This document shows positions 29,289 through 38,438 of a stretch of DNA of 64,000 nt, in pieces. The notes beneath the pieces were generated by a model. The model did not search any database, had not been told where the DNA came from, and saw only the letters and a list, made by a program, of their open reading frames with translations. Both the position numbers and the translations under genes were made by a program. Origin of the DNA: Pseudomonas sessilinigenes (GTDB lineage Bacteria; Pseudomonadota; Gammaproteobacteria; Pseudomonadales; Pseudomonadaceae); NCBI RefSeq assembly GCF_003850565.1, contig NZ_CP027706.1:2046001-2110000 (forward strand), in the 5' to 3' direction. The first letter of the stretch is position 1. Every line of letters starts with the position of its first letter.

Positions 29289-29732
29289 CGCTCAATTCCC
29301 ATTTAGAATCAAGAACTTAACGATAAATCTTGGCATTAGACAACACCATGTTCCATCACCTTGATTTGCAAAATGTGATGTATTTCGTAGAATCGGCGCT
29401 TCGGACAGGTATTTGGTGATCTAGTTTCAGAAGGCAGGTTTATGAAACAAGAAATCATTGCATTTCCCTTGTTCACCTAAACCCAGGACTTGGCAGAGGC
29501 TCGAACGTCTCGTTAATCCCGCCAACGCTCCGTCCGCCGCCCCCATCTGACGCCTTATCTGATCCTAGTTGATCTTCGTCGAACAGACGGTCAACTGCGG
29601 CGCAAACCCGCTGTACGGCTGCAATCCGGGCGAATCATCCGATTGAGTCGTACCGCCAGGAAGGTAATCGCCAATCGGTCTATCGCCGGTTCCTGGCAAC
29701 TATTGATTGCAGGCTGTCTATGGAGTTCTAAC
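29289..29732. other. 444-base region between XRE regulator and chemoreceptor
   Basis: No gene longer than a few codons is supported. It is AT-rich near the XRE gene and contains CAAGA-N13-TCTTG (about 29309-29331) and CATCAC-N15-GTGATG (29354-29380), plausible regulator sites. A 12-codon frame (29442-29480, MKQEIIAFPLFT) follows AAGGCAGG. An open frame extends back from the receptor gene to 29643 but lacks family similarity. Confidence 0.5.
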
Positions 29733-31298
29733 GTGCGTCTCAATTTGCCGGTCAGCTCTATTGAGCAGACCTTCCCCGACCAGCAGCGGCTCATATCCGC
29801 CACCGATATCAATAGTCATATCACGTACTGCAATGCCGAATTCGCCGCCATGAGTGGCTTCAGCCAAGCCGAGTTGATTGGCAGTACTCACAACCTGGTG
29901 CGCCATCCGGATATGCCGGCCGCGGTCTTCGAGTCGATGTGGCGCTATCTCAAGGCCGGCCAGAGCTGGATGGGTGTGGTGAAGAATCGTTGCAAGAACG
30001 GCAACTTCTACTGGGTCAGCGCTTATGTCACGCCGATCCTGGAAGGTGGGCGGCTGGTGGGCTATGAGTCGGTCCGGGTCAAGCCGACCCGGGAACAGGT
30101 CAGCCGTGCCGAGACCCTGTATGCACGACTGCGGGCCGATAAAGCCCCGGTCTCGGCATGGCGGCGCCTGGAGGTCGGGGCGCGTCCGCTGCTGTTGCCG
30201 ATGGCCGTGGCCGCAGGTTGCCTGGCCGCTTTCAACTGGTTGCCCAGTTTGGTGGCCCAGGGGCTGACGCTGTCGGGCTTCCTCGGCGTTGGGCTGTTGG
30301 CCCAGCGTCGCCTGGGATTGCAGCTCAAGGACATCGTCAGTAGCACGCCCAATACCTTTGCCGATCCGATCTGCGCCCTGGCGTACAGCGAGTCCTTGGG
30401 GGCGGCAGCGCAATTGCAGATGATCCTGGTCAGTGAGGAGGCTCGGTTGAAGACCGCTTTGACCCGTCTCAGCGACCTGGCCCGGCAAATGGCCGAGGCC
30501 GCGGCCGACTCCAGCCACTTGTCCAGTCGCACCGAGTCGGCCCTGCTGGAACAGCGCGCGGAAACCGACATGACCGCCGCGGCGATGACCCAGATGGCAG
30601 CCTCCATCACCGAGGTCGCCGAGCATGTGCAGCACACGGCCAGCGAAGCTCGCACCGCGAACCTGCTGGCCCAGCAGGGCAGCCAGGTGGCGGGGACTTC
30701 TCGCGATGCCATTCAACTGCTGGCCCGCACGGTCACCCAGATCAACCAGGCGGTGGGCGACCTGGCCGGGCAGACCCAGGACATCATGGTGGCGGCCAGC
30801 ATGATCCAGTCGATCGCCGACCAGACCAACCTGCTGGCCCTGAATGCTGCCATCGAGGCGGCACGGGCTGGCGAACAGGGGCGCGGCTTTGCCGTGGTGG
30901 CCGATGAGGTGCGGGCCTTGGCCGGCAAGACCCGTGAGTCCACCCAGCAGATCCAGGGCATCATCCAGAACCTGCGGGCCGGAGCCGACGAGGCGGTGCA
31001 GATCGCCAGCCTTGGCATAGAGGAGGCCGAGCAGGGCGTGCAACAGGTCCTGCAGGCCCAGCAGGCGTTGCAGGGCATCGGCGCGGCGGTCGAGCGCATC
31101 ACCGATATGAGCCAGCAGATGGCGGCCGCGTCCCAGGAGCAATCCCATGTAGCCGAATCGGTTTCGGAACAGATCAACAGTGTCGCTGCCACGGTGCAGC
31201 GCACTGCCGAGAACGCCCGCGTCGGCGTTTCTCGTGGTGCTGAGTTGGAAAACATCTCTTCCGGGCTGCATGCCCTGGTCGAGCGGTTCAACCGCTAG
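29733..31298 (+). CDS. Aer-like PAS-containing chemoreceptor (second copy)
   Basis: A 521-residue energy/redox taxis receptor. The N-terminal PAS domain (about 15-120) closely resembles the FAD-binding PAS of Aer, with the hallmark [18 protein letters not shown]; a hydrophobic stretch follows (about 150-200), then the cytoplasmic signalling domain with the conserved tip [20 protein letters not shown]. There is no periplasmic domain. I chose the GTG at 29733 (GGAG seven bases upstream) because the length then equals the paralogue at 56800, 521 residues. It probably forms an operon with the PAS-GGDEF-EAL gene 18 bases downstream. Confidence 0.88.
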   Translation: MRLNLPVSSIEQTFPDQQRLISATDINSHITYCNAEFAAMSGFSQAELIGSTHNLVRHPDMPAAVFESMWRYLKAGQSWMGVVKNRCKNGNFYWVSAYVTPILEGGRLVGYESVRVKPTREQVSRAETLYARLRADKAPVSAWRRLEVGARPLLLPMAVAAGCLAAFNWLPSLVAQGLTLSGFLGVGLLAQRRLGLQLKDIVSSTPNTFADPICALAYSESLGAAAQLQMILVSEEARLKTALTRLSDLARQMAEAAADSSHLSSRTESALLEQRAETDMTAAAMTQMAASITEVAEHVQHTASEARTANLLAQQGSQVAGTSRDAIQLLARTVTQINQAVGDLAGQTQDIMVAASMIQSIADQTNLLALNAAIEAARAGEQGRGFAVVADEVRALAGKTRESTQQIQGIIQNLRAGADEAVQIASLGIEEAEQGVQQVLQAQQALQGIGAAVERITDMSQQMAAASQEQSHVAESVSEQINSVAATVQRTAENARVGVSRGAELENISSGLHALVERFNR

Positions 31299-31316
31299 CG
31301 ACAGTGAGTTCGACTC

Positions 31317-33056
31317 ATGGATGAGAAATACCGCAGGGCCGTCGATGCCGCCGCCATTTTTTCCGAGACTGATCTTGGTGGGCGCATCACCTATGTCAAC
31401 GATCTGTTTTGCCAGGTCTCGGGTTATAGCCGTGAGGAGCTGATCGGTGCGGACCACCGCATGCTCAGCTCAGGGCTGCACCCGCCCGAGTTTTTCGCCG
31501 GCTTGTGGCAGGCCATTACGGCAGGGCAGGTGTGGAAGGGTGAGATTTGCAATCGCACCAAGAACGGCAGCTTGTATTGGGTCGACAGCACCATGGTGCC
31601 GCTGGTGGACCAGCGTACCGGACGGGTGGTGCGCTATGTGTCGATTCGTTTCGATGTCAGTGAAAAGCGCCAGCTGCTGCACTCCCTGCAGTGGCGGGTC
31701 GGGCATGACGTACTCACCGGGTTGCCCAATCGCGCTTTTCTCTCCGACCGGTTGCACCAGGCCCTGGAGTTCTCCCGCCAGCAAGACATTCCCCTGGCCG
31801 TCTGCATGCTCGATCTGGATGGCTTCAAGGCTGTCAACGACGGCTACGGGCATGCCTGTGGCGATCTGTTGCTCGTGGAGGTGGCCGCGCGCTTGCGTTC
31901 GATCATCCGTGGCGAGGACGTGGTGGCTCGCCTGGGCGGCGATGAGTTCGTGCTGATCCTGCGCTATGTGCGCGACATGCTGGAACTGCGTTCTGCGTTG
32001 CGGCGAGTGCTGGCCACCATTTCCGAGCCGTATTCGATCCAGGGCAAGGACATCAACGTCTTTGCCAGCATCGGCGTTACCTTGTTCCCTACGGACAATC
32101 ATGACGCCGATACCTTGCTGCGCCATGCCGACCAGGCCATGTACGTGGCCAAGCAAAGTGGCCGCAATCGCTTCCATCTGTTCGATGTGTTGCGCGACCG
32201 CGAGGTGATGGTCACCTATCAGACTGTCGAGCAGGTGCGCCTGGCCCTGGATGCCGGCCAGCTGCATTTGTATTTCCAGCCCAAAGTGAACATGCGCAGC
32301 GGTGCGGTGGTGGGGTTCGAGGCCATATTGCGCTGGCAGCACTCGCAGCGCGGGATGCTGGGGGCCCATGAGTTCTTGCCGCAGGTGGAGGAGACCGACC
32401 TGATCGTCGACATCGGCGAGTGGGTCATGGACCGGGTGATGCTCCAGTTGCAGAGCTGGCAGGCCGCCGGACATGACTGGCCGGTTAGCCTGAATGTCGC
32501 GGCCCGGCATTTCCAGCGCAGTGACTTCGTCGAGCGGCTCAAGGGCATGCTCGACCGTTACCCGGATGTTTCGCCCGCTTTGCTGGATCTTGAAATCGTC
32601 GAGTCGGTGGCCATCGACAATATCCGCAAGGTCAGCGATTGCCTGGATGCCTGCCAGGGGTTCGGCGTGCAATTCTCCCTCGGAGACTTCGGTACCGGGC
32701 ACTCGTCCCTCAGTTACCTCAAGCACCTGCGCACCCAGACCATCAAGATCGACCGGGTGTTTGTCCGTGACATGCTCCACGACCAGGACGACCAGGCCCT
32801 GGTCCAGGCGATGGTGGGGCTGGCCCGGGCATTCGGGCGCCAGGTGGTGGCCGAGGGGCTGGAGAGCCTGGCGCACGGTGAGCGGCTGATGGCCCTGGGG
32901 TGTGAAGTGGCACTGGGCGACTTCATCGCCGCGCCGATGCCCGCCGCTGCCGTGCTGGAATGGGTGCGCGGCTATTGCCCGCCTCGGTCCTGGCGGCGCG
33001 AGGGACCTCAGGGGGAAATCGTCGAGGCCTGTTCTCGGGAGGGCGGGGCGACGTAG
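31317..33056 (+). CDS. PAS-GGDEF-EAL protein with degenerate EAL site
   Basis: A 579-residue cytoplasmic cyclic di-GMP protein: PAS (about 10-115), GGDEF (about 130-290) and EAL (about 310-565). The cyclase site GGDEF (207-211) and its inhibitory RxxD (R198-D201) are intact. The EAL half is altered: EAL is EAI at 335-337, the paired Asp of DDFGTG is Gly-Asp (G456-D457), and the QGY loop reads LGD. This suggests cyclase activity with a weak or purely sensory EAL domain. It follows the Aer-like receptor by 18 bases. Its 3' end overlaps the convergent solute-binding gene by 49 bases. Confidence 0.87.
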   Translation: MDEKYRRAVDAAAIFSETDLGGRITYVNDLFCQVSGYSREELIGADHRMLSSGLHPPEFFAGLWQAITAGQVWKGEICNRTKNGSLYWVDSTMVPLVDQRTGRVVRYVSIRFDVSEKRQLLHSLQWRVGHDVLTGLPNRAFLSDRLHQALEFSRQQDIPLAVCMLDLDGFKAVNDGYGHACGDLLLVEVAARLRSIIRGEDVVARLGGDEFVLILRYVRDMLELRSALRRVLATISEPYSIQGKDINVFASIGVTLFPTDNHDADTLLRHADQAMYVAKQSGRNRFHLFDVLRDREVMVTYQTVEQVRLALDAGQLHLYFQPKVNMRSGAVVGFEAILRWQHSQRGMLGAHEFLPQVEETDLIVDIGEWVMDRVMLQLQSWQAAGHDWPVSLNVAARHFQRSDFVERLKGMLDRYPDVSPALLDLEIVESVAIDNIRKVSDCLDACQGFGVQFSLGDFGTGHSSLSYLKHLRTQTIKIDRVFVRDMLHDQDDQALVQAMVGLARAFGRQVVAEGLESLAHGERLMALGCEVALGDFIAAPMPAAAVLEWVRGYCPPRSWRREGPQGEIVEACSREGGAT

Positions 33057-33778
33057 CGTTCGACAATGCTGTCGATTTCGCCGGATAACTTCATGTGCTG
33101 CAACGTATGCAGGATTTTCCGGGCGGGTACGCTTGGATCGCTGCGTATGTGGCAGCCCACCGCTTGATCCTGGACCACCGCCACGCTGTACAGAGGGTTG
33201 CCATCTGCCTGGGTCCTGTTGAACCACTCCAGGGTCCACTGGCTGGCGATGGCGTAGCGATAGCGGCCAACCACCAGTTTTTGCAGCACTTGTTCTTCGT
33301 TGCGAGCATCGTCGCGAATCAGCAGGTTGGCGTCGAACAGCGGTTGTAGCGGTGTGTAGGTATAGCTCAGGACCGTGCCGATGCGTTGGCGGGAAAGCTC
33401 CTCGAGCCTGACGGCCGCTGGAATCGCGCTGGCGCTGACCAGTACGTTGCGTTGCTGGAACAGCGGCACGCTCCACAGGTCGTCCGTCGACGGGGTCGGT
33501 AGCCAGGCCTGGGCGACATAGCAGCGGACGTCGACTTCGCCCTGGGCCATGGCTTTTTGCATCCGCGCCCTGGCCAGGACGTGGAACTCGGCCTGCGCGC
33601 CCAGATGCTGGGCCAGGCGGCCCATGGTGTCGTAGAGGATGCCTGTACTGGGCTGGCCGCCATCGATGGCGACGGCCGGCATCGTCCAGCTGTCGGCAAT
33701 GGCGAAGCGCAGGGTCGGCGCGGCGGCTTGCAGGTTGCTACTGAGGAGTAGAAGCAGGGCGCCCCAGGTCAAACGCAT
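33008..33778 (-). CDS. Periplasmic solute-binding protein, family 3 type
   Basis: A 256-residue protein with a signal peptide (about 1-19, ending LQA) and an extracellular solute-binding fold of the amino-acid-binding (SBP_bac_3) kind: TLRFAIADSW ... GILYDTMGRLAQHLGA ... RMQKAMAQGEVDV. No ABC permease or ATPase is adjacent, so it may be a sensor-type lone binding protein. I chose the ATG at 33778 because GGAG lies five bases upstream. It converges on and overlaps the PAS-GGDEF-EAL gene by 49 bases. Confidence 0.78.
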   Translation of the reverse strand: MRLTWGALLLLLSSNLQAAAPTLRFAIADSWTMPAVAIDGGQPSTGILYDTMGRLAQHLGAQAEFHVLARARMQKAMAQGEVDVRCYVAQAWLPTPSTDDLWSVPLFQQRNVLVSASAIPAAVRLEELSRQRIGTVLSYTYTPLQPLFDANLLIRDDARNEEQVLQKLVVGRYRYAIASQWTLEWFNRTQADGNPLYSVAVVQDQAVGCHIRSDPSVPARKILHTLQHMKLSGEIDSIVERYVAPPSREQASTISP

Positions 33779-33916
33779 ACGGTCTCCAGGGTAACGGCTG
33801 TCGAGCAATCCTTGGCAAAATGCAGCTTAGACAGATTAGGCGAGCGCGCCGGATGCAATTTCGCCCTTGCTCCGCTAGCATTACCGGCTTCCGCTTTCCA
33901 GTTGCGACGGTTTTCG

Positions 33917-36025
33917 ATGAGTTATCAGGTTCTTGCACGTAAATGGCGTCCGCGCTCGTTCCGCGAAATGGTCGGCCAGACCCATGTGCTCAAGGCTCTG
34001 ATCAATGCCTTGGACAGCCAGCGGCTGCACCACGCCTATCTGTTTACCGGCACCCGCGGGGTGGGCAAGACCACCATCGCGCGGATCATTGCCAAATGCC
34101 TGAATTGTGAAACAGGCATCACTTCCACCCCGTGCGGCACCTGTTCGGTGTGCACCGAGATCGACGAAGGCCGTTTCGTCGACCTGATCGAGATCGACGC
34201 CGCGAGCCGGACCAAGGTCGAGGACACTCGCGAACTGCTGGACAACGTGCAATATGCCCCGAGTCGTGGACGCTTCAAGGTCTACCTGATCGACGAAGTG
34301 CACATGCTTTCCAGCCATTCGTTCAACGCCTTGCTCAAGACCCTCGAAGAGCCGCCGCCCTACGTCAAGTTCATCCTGGCGACCACCGACCCACAGAAGC
34401 TGCCGGCGACCATTCTGTCCCGCTGCCTGCAGTTCTCCTTGAAGAACATGACCCCGGAGCGGGTGGTCGAGCACTTGAGCCATGTCCTGGGCGTGGAGAA
34501 CGTGCCGTTCGAGGACGACGCCCTGTGGCTGCTGGGCCGTGCTGCCGACGGTTCGATGCGCGACGCCATGAGCCTCACCGACCAGGCCATCGCCTTTGGC
34601 GAGGGCAAGGTCATGGCGGCGGATGTGCGCGCCATGTTGGGTACCCTCGATCACGGCCAGGTCTATGATGTGCTCCACGCGCTGATCGAGGGCGATGCCA
34701 AGGCTCTCTTGGAGGCGGTGCGCCACCTCGCGGAGCAGGGGCCGGACTGGAACGGCGTGCTCTCGGAGATCCTCAATGTGCTGCACCGGGTGGCCATCGC
34801 CCAGGCGCTGCCCGATGGCGTCGACAACGGCCACGGCGATCGCGAGCGAGTGCTGGCGCTGGCCCAGGCCCTGCCGGCCGAAGACGTACAGTTCTATTAC
34901 CAGATGGGCCTGATCGGCCGCCGCGACCTGCCCCTGGCGCCGGACCCGCGTGGCGGTTTCGAAATGGTCCTGTTGCGGATGCTGGCCTTCCGGCCAGCGG
35001 ACAGCGCGGATGCACCGAGACAGCCGCTAAAGCCGGTGGGGATCAGCCAGGCCACAGTTGATTCCGCCCAAGCCGTGGCGGAGCCAGCAGCGGTTGTGCC
35101 TGCTGCCGCGCCTGTGGCCAGTGTCCCGGTCGCTCCCGCTCCTGCTGCGGAGCCGGTAGCCGAGCCGGCCGCTGTGCCAACACCAATACCTGCGCCAGCA
35201 CCCGAGCCGGTCCCGGCCTTGATCGAAGCCGAGCCAGAGCCCGAACCGGCACAGGCCGAAGAAGTGGTCGACCTGCCGTGGAACGACCCGGTGGAGCCGC
35301 CGCTGGAACAACAGCCGGCGGTGGAGCCGATGCTGGATGTCATCGCCGAACCACCCGCGTTGCCAGCGGTCCTGACCCCGGTGCCGGACAGCGTGGTGCC
35401 AGACATCCCGGAATGGGCCAGTGCGCCGATGCCCGAGCCGAGCGTGGCCGAGGTGGATGCCGCGACCCCGGGGAGCGACCTGGACGACGAGCCGCCGCTG
35501 GACGAGGACTACATCGAGCCGGACATGGACTCGGCCTACAGTTACCTCGATGAACTGGCCAGTGAACACATCGCCGAGCCGGCCCCGGAACCCGAGCCGG
35601 AGCCCGCCGCCATGCCGGCCACCGGCCTGGCCCTGGAGTGGCTGGAACTGTTTCCGAAGCTGCCTATTTCCGGCATGACTGGCAGTATTGCTGCCAACTG
35701 CACCTTGATCGCCGTGGATGGCGACCAGTGGCTGTTGCACCTGGACCCGGCCCATAGCGCGCTGTTCAACGCTACCCAGCAACGCCGTCTCAACGATGCC
35801 TTGAACCAGTACCACGGGCGTACGCTGAGCCTGAACATCGAGCTGATCAAGCCCGAGCAGGAAACCCCGGCCCAGGCCGCATCCCGGCGTCGTGCCGACC
35901 GTCAGCGCGAGGCGGAGGAGTCGATCCATGGCGATCCGTTCATCCAGCGGATGGTCCAGGAGTTCGGCGCAGTGGTGCGCCACGATACCATTGAACCTGT
36001 CGAGGCCCCGGCCGCGCAGGGTTGA
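33917..36025 (+). CDS. dnaX: DNA polymerase III subunit tau (and gamma)
   Basis: A 702-residue clamp-loader subunit. Walker A GTRGVGKTT, the four-Cys zinc module (CLNC ... CGTC ... C), DEVHML and the SRC arginine-finger motif LSRCLQFS lie in the first 230 residues. A long Ala/Pro/Glu-rich linker (about 370-570) precedes the C-terminal polymerase-binding domain. The start at 33917 (MSYQVLARKWRPRSF) fits the family; earlier in-frame codons do not. I see no A6G-type slippery heptamer, so a frameshift product cannot be predicted from the sequence. Followed by ybaB and later recR, the standard cluster. Confidence 0.95.
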   Translation: MSYQVLARKWRPRSFREMVGQTHVLKALINALDSQRLHHAYLFTGTRGVGKTTIARIIAKCLNCETGITSTPCGTCSVCTEIDEGRFVDLIEIDAASRTKVEDTRELLDNVQYAPSRGRFKVYLIDEVHMLSSHSFNALLKTLEEPPPYVKFILATTDPQKLPATILSRCLQFSLKNMTPERVVEHLSHVLGVENVPFEDDALWLLGRAADGSMRDAMSLTDQAIAFGEGKVMAADVRAMLGTLDHGQVYDVLHALIEGDAKALLEAVRHLAEQGPDWNGVLSEILNVLHRVAIAQALPDGVDNGHGDRERVLALAQALPAEDVQFYYQMGLIGRRDLPLAPDPRGGFEMVLLRMLAFRPADSADAPRQPLKPVGISQATVDSAQAVAEPAAVVPAAAPVASVPVAPAPAAEPVAEPAAVPTPIPAPAPEPVPALIEAEPEPEPAQAEEVVDLPWNDPVEPPLEQQPAVEPMLDVIAEPPALPAVLTPVPDSVVPDIPEWASAPMPEPSVAEVDAATPGSDLDDEPPLDEDYIEPDMDSAYSYLDELASEHIAEPAPEPEPEPAAMPATGLALEWLELFPKLPISGMTGSIAANCTLIAVDGDQWLLHLDPAHSALFNATQQRRLNDALNQYHGRTLSLNIELIKPEQETPAQAASRRRADRQREAEESIHGDPFIQRMVQEFGAVVRHDTIEPVEAPAAQG

Positions 36026-36039
36026 GCATTTAACTTAAA

Positions 36040-36067
36040 GGGCGCCGGCCAAGGGCCGGGCGCCGTT
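36040..36067 (+). terminator. Hairpin between dnaX and ybaB
   Basis: GGGCGCCGGCC (36040-36050) and GGCCGGGCGCC (36054-36064, with one bulged base) form a strong stem, then GTTTCC. It could attenuate transcription into ybaB or protect the dnaX mRNA. Confidence 0.45.
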
Positions 36068-36095
36068 TCCATCACCATACTTTGAGGTAATTCCC

Positions 36096-36434
36096 ATGAT
36101 GAAAGGTGGCATGGCCGGCCTGATGAAGCAGGCGCAGCAGATGCAGGAAAAGATGGCCAAGATGCAGGAAGAACTGGCCAACGCCGAAGTCACCGGCAAG
36201 GCCGGTGGCGACATGGTCAGCGTAGTCATGACCGGCCGTCATGACATCAAGCGCGTGAGCATCGACCCGAGCCTGCTGGAAGGCGTCAGCGACGACGATC
36301 GCGAAGTGCTGGAAGACCTGTTCGCCGCCGCGGTGAACGACGCCGTGCGCAAGATCGAAGCCAACAGCCAGGAAAAGATGTCCGGCATGACCGCTGGCAT
36401 GCAGCTGCCTCCGGGCATGAAGCTGCCTTTCTGA
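36096..36434 (+). CDS. ybaB: YbaB/EbfC nucleoid-associated protein
   Basis: A 112-residue small DNA-binding protein that associates with the nucleoid as a dimer. It shows the family layout: a Met/Gln-rich N-terminal helix ([19 protein letters not shown]), the central beta sheet ([20 protein letters not shown]) and a C-terminal helix followed by a Gly/Pro-Met tail. It lies between dnaX and recR as in most proteobacteria, here separated from recR by one oxidoreductase gene. TTGAGGTAA precedes the ATG. Confidence 0.93.
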   Translation: MMKGGMAGLMKQAQQMQEKMAKMQEELANAEVTGKAGGDMVSVVMTGRHDIKRVSIDPSLLEGVSDDDREVLEDLFAAAVNDAVRKIEANSQEKMSGMTAGMQLPPGMKLPF

Positions 36435-36464
36435 TTCGCTGCGGCGTATCGGATTGCAACGAAC

Positions 36465-36494
36465 AATGCCAGGCCTGGAGCCTGGCATTTTTTT
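36465..36494 (+). terminator. Strong rho-independent terminator after ybaB
   Basis: AATGCCAGGC (36465-36474) and GCCTGGCATT (36480-36489) form a perfect 10-bp stem with a 5-base loop, followed by a run of T to 36494. Confidence 0.85.
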
Positions 36495-36632
36495 GCCCGT
36501 CGATTGGCCCGGCAGGGGTTGAAACGGCCACTGTGCAGCTGCGGCCAGCGGCACAAACATCGAACACTGGTGCCTGGCCACGGTCTGCACCCTATACAGT
36601 CTTGTCCATTCATCGATAACGGAGTGTCTGTG

Positions 36633-37676
36633 ATGCCGCAAACAATGACCCTCAATCAGCGTGTAGTACTGGTGTCGCGCCCCCAGGGCGCGCCGGTTCC
36701 GGAGAACTTTCGCCTGGAGCGGGTGGCGCTGCCGGAGCTGGCGGACGGCCAGGTGCTGCTCAAGACCCTGTACCTGTCCCTGGATCCCTATATGCGTGGA
36801 CGCATGAGCGATGCGCCATCCTACGCGGCGCCGGTGGAGATCGACGAAGTCATGACCGGTGGTGCCGTGAGCCGGGTCGAGCGTTCGCTGAACCCCAAGT
36901 TCCAGGAAGGTGACCTGGTGGTGGGCGCCACCGGTTGGCAGAGCCACTGCATCAGCGATGGGCGCAACCTGGTGCCCGTGCCGGCGGGCTTGCCCAGCCC
37001 GTCCATGGCCCTGGGGGTGCTGGGCATGCCCGGCATGACCGCCTACATGGGGTTGATGGACATCGGCCAGCCCAAGGCCGGGGAGACCCTGGTGGTGGCC
37101 GCGGCATCCGGGGCGGTGGGTTCGGTGGTGGGGCAGGTGGCCAAGCTCAAGGGGTTGCGGGTGGTGGGAGTCGCCGGTGGGGCCGACAAATGCCGCTACG
37201 TGGTGGAGGAGCTGGGCTTCGACGCCTGTATCGATCATAAGAGCCCGGAGTTCGCCGACGAGCTGGCCCAGGCCTGCTTCAAGGGCGTGGATATCTATTT
37301 CGAGAACGTCGGCGGCAAGGTGTTCGATGCGGTACTGCCGTTGCTCAATGCCAAGGCACGCATTCCCTTGTGTGGCCTGATTGCCCAGTACAACGCCCAG
37401 CAATTGCCGGCGGGGCCGGATCGCCTGCCGTTGTTGCAGCGCAGCCTGCTGACCAAGCGGGTGCGGATCCAGGGGTTCATCGTGTTCGACGACTACGGTG
37501 ACCGCCAGCCGGAATTCATCAAGGCCATGGCGCCTTGGGTGCGTGAGGGCAAGGTCAAGTTCAAGGAGGATGTGGTCGAAGGCCTGGAGCAGGCGCCACA
37601 GGCCCTCATCGGACTGCTGGAGGGGCGCAACTTCGGCAAGCTGGTGGTCAAGGTCGCCACGGACGGGAGCATTTGA
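36633..37676 (+). CDS. NADP-dependent medium-chain oxidoreductase (CurA/leukotriene B4 dehydrogenase type)
   Basis: A 347-residue medium-chain dehydrogenase/reductase without the zinc ligands. It matches the NADP-dependent alkenal/one or curcumin reductase group: LDPYMRGRMSD near the N-terminus, AASGAVGSVVGQVAKLKGLRVVG for the nucleotide-binding fold, and FENVGGKVFDAVLPLLN. Such enzymes reduce the double bond of alpha,beta-unsaturated ketones or aldehydes. I chose the ATG at 36633 (GGAG nine bases upstream). It sits between the ybaB terminator and recR, so it probably has its own promoter. Confidence 0.85.
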   Translation: MPQTMTLNQRVVLVSRPQGAPVPENFRLERVALPELADGQVLLKTLYLSLDPYMRGRMSDAPSYAAPVEIDEVMTGGAVSRVERSLNPKFQEGDLVVGATGWQSHCISDGRNLVPVPAGLPSPSMALGVLGMPGMTAYMGLMDIGQPKAGETLVVAAASGAVGSVVGQVAKLKGLRVVGVAGGADKCRYVVEELGFDACIDHKSPEFADELAQACFKGVDIYFENVGGKVFDAVLPLLNAKARIPLCGLIAQYNAQQLPAGPDRLPLLQRSLLTKRVRIQGFIVFDDYGDRQPEFIKAMAPWVREGKVKFKEDVVEGLEQAPQALIGLLEGRNFGKLVVKVATDGSI

Positions 37677-37733
37677 CGCTACCCCGAGGCGCGGGTATAA
37701 ACCGCGTCTCGTCGTTTTGTCGGACCCTTGCCC

Positions 37734-38336
37734 ATGAGCTTCAGCCCCCTGATTCGCCAACTGATCGATGCCCTGCGCACCTTGCCCGGGGTGGGGCAGA
37801 AAACCGCCCAGCGCATGGCCCTGCAACTGCTCGAGCGTGATCGCAGCGGTGGCCTGCGCCTGGCCCAGGCCCTGAGCCAGGCCATGGAGGGCGTGGGGCA
37901 TTGCCGCCAGTGCCGGACCCTGACCGAAGACGAGCTCTGCCCGCAGTGTGCTGACCCACGCCGCGACGACAGCCTGCTGTGCGTGGTCGAGGGGCCGATG
38001 GACGTCTACGCGGTGGAGCAGACCGGCTATCGCGGTCGCTATTTCGTGCTCAAGGGGCATCTCTCGCCCCTCGACGGCCTGGGGCCGGAAGCCATCGGCA
38101 TCCCTCAGTTGTTGGCGCGAATCGAAGAGCAGGGCACCTTTAGCGAAGTGATCCTGGCGACCAACCCCACGGTGGAAGGCGAAGCCACCGCCCACTACAT
38201 CGCCCAGCTGTTGATCGATAAAGGCCTGATCACCTCGCGTATCGCCCACGGCGTGCCCCTGGGGGGCGAGCTGGAGCTGGTGGACGGCGGCACCCTGGCC
38301 CATTCCTTCGCCGGGCGCAAACCCATCACCCTGTAA
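37734..38336 (+). CDS. recR: Recombination protein RecR
   Basis: A 200-residue DNA-binding protein of the RecFOR pathway, which loads RecA at gaps. It has an N-terminal helix-hairpin-helix ([20 protein letters not shown]), a C4 zinc motif (CRQC ... CPQC), a Toprim domain ([12 protein letters not shown]) and the C-terminal Walker-like [19 protein letters not shown] at 37734 gives the standard MSFSP start. The separate position from dnaX-ybaB is due to the inserted oxidoreductase gene. Confidence 0.95.
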   Translation: MSFSPLIRQLIDALRTLPGVGQKTAQRMALQLLERDRSGGLRLAQALSQAMEGVGHCRQCRTLTEDELCPQCADPRRDDSLLCVVEGPMDVYAVEQTGYRGRYFVLKGHLSPLDGLGPEAIGIPQLLARIEEQGTFSEVILATNPTVEGEATAHYIAQLLIDKGLITSRIAHGVPLGGELELVDGGTLAHSFAGRKPITL

Positions 38337-38388
38337 CCCGATCCGTCTGCCGGATCGCTGGCGGACGGTTGCTTGCGCTCTCTTGAAA

Positions 38389-38406
38389 ACCAAGCAAGCG
38401 CTTGGT
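38389..38406. promoter_or_regulatory. ACCAAGC-N4-GCTTGGT palindrome before acyl-CoA dehydrogenase gene
   Basis: Two perfect 7-base arms (38389-38395, 38400-38406) with an AAGC spacer lie 33 bases upstream of the dehydrogenase start. The AAGCGCTT core is itself palindromic. This looks like a repressor operator of TetR type; the regulator is not in view. Confidence 0.5.
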
Positions 38407-38438
38407 AAGTTCCTCCGACCCTTCAGAGGAGCTTGCCG

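Noticed and set aside
29643..29732. Longer start for the Aer-like receptor
   Set aside because: The added residues lack PAS similarity; GGAG before the GTG at 29733 and equal length with the paralogue favour the shorter form.
33917..36025. Programmed frameshift in dnaX
   Set aside because: I found no A-rich slippery heptamer like that of E. coli; a gamma product may exist but cannot be supported from sequence alone.
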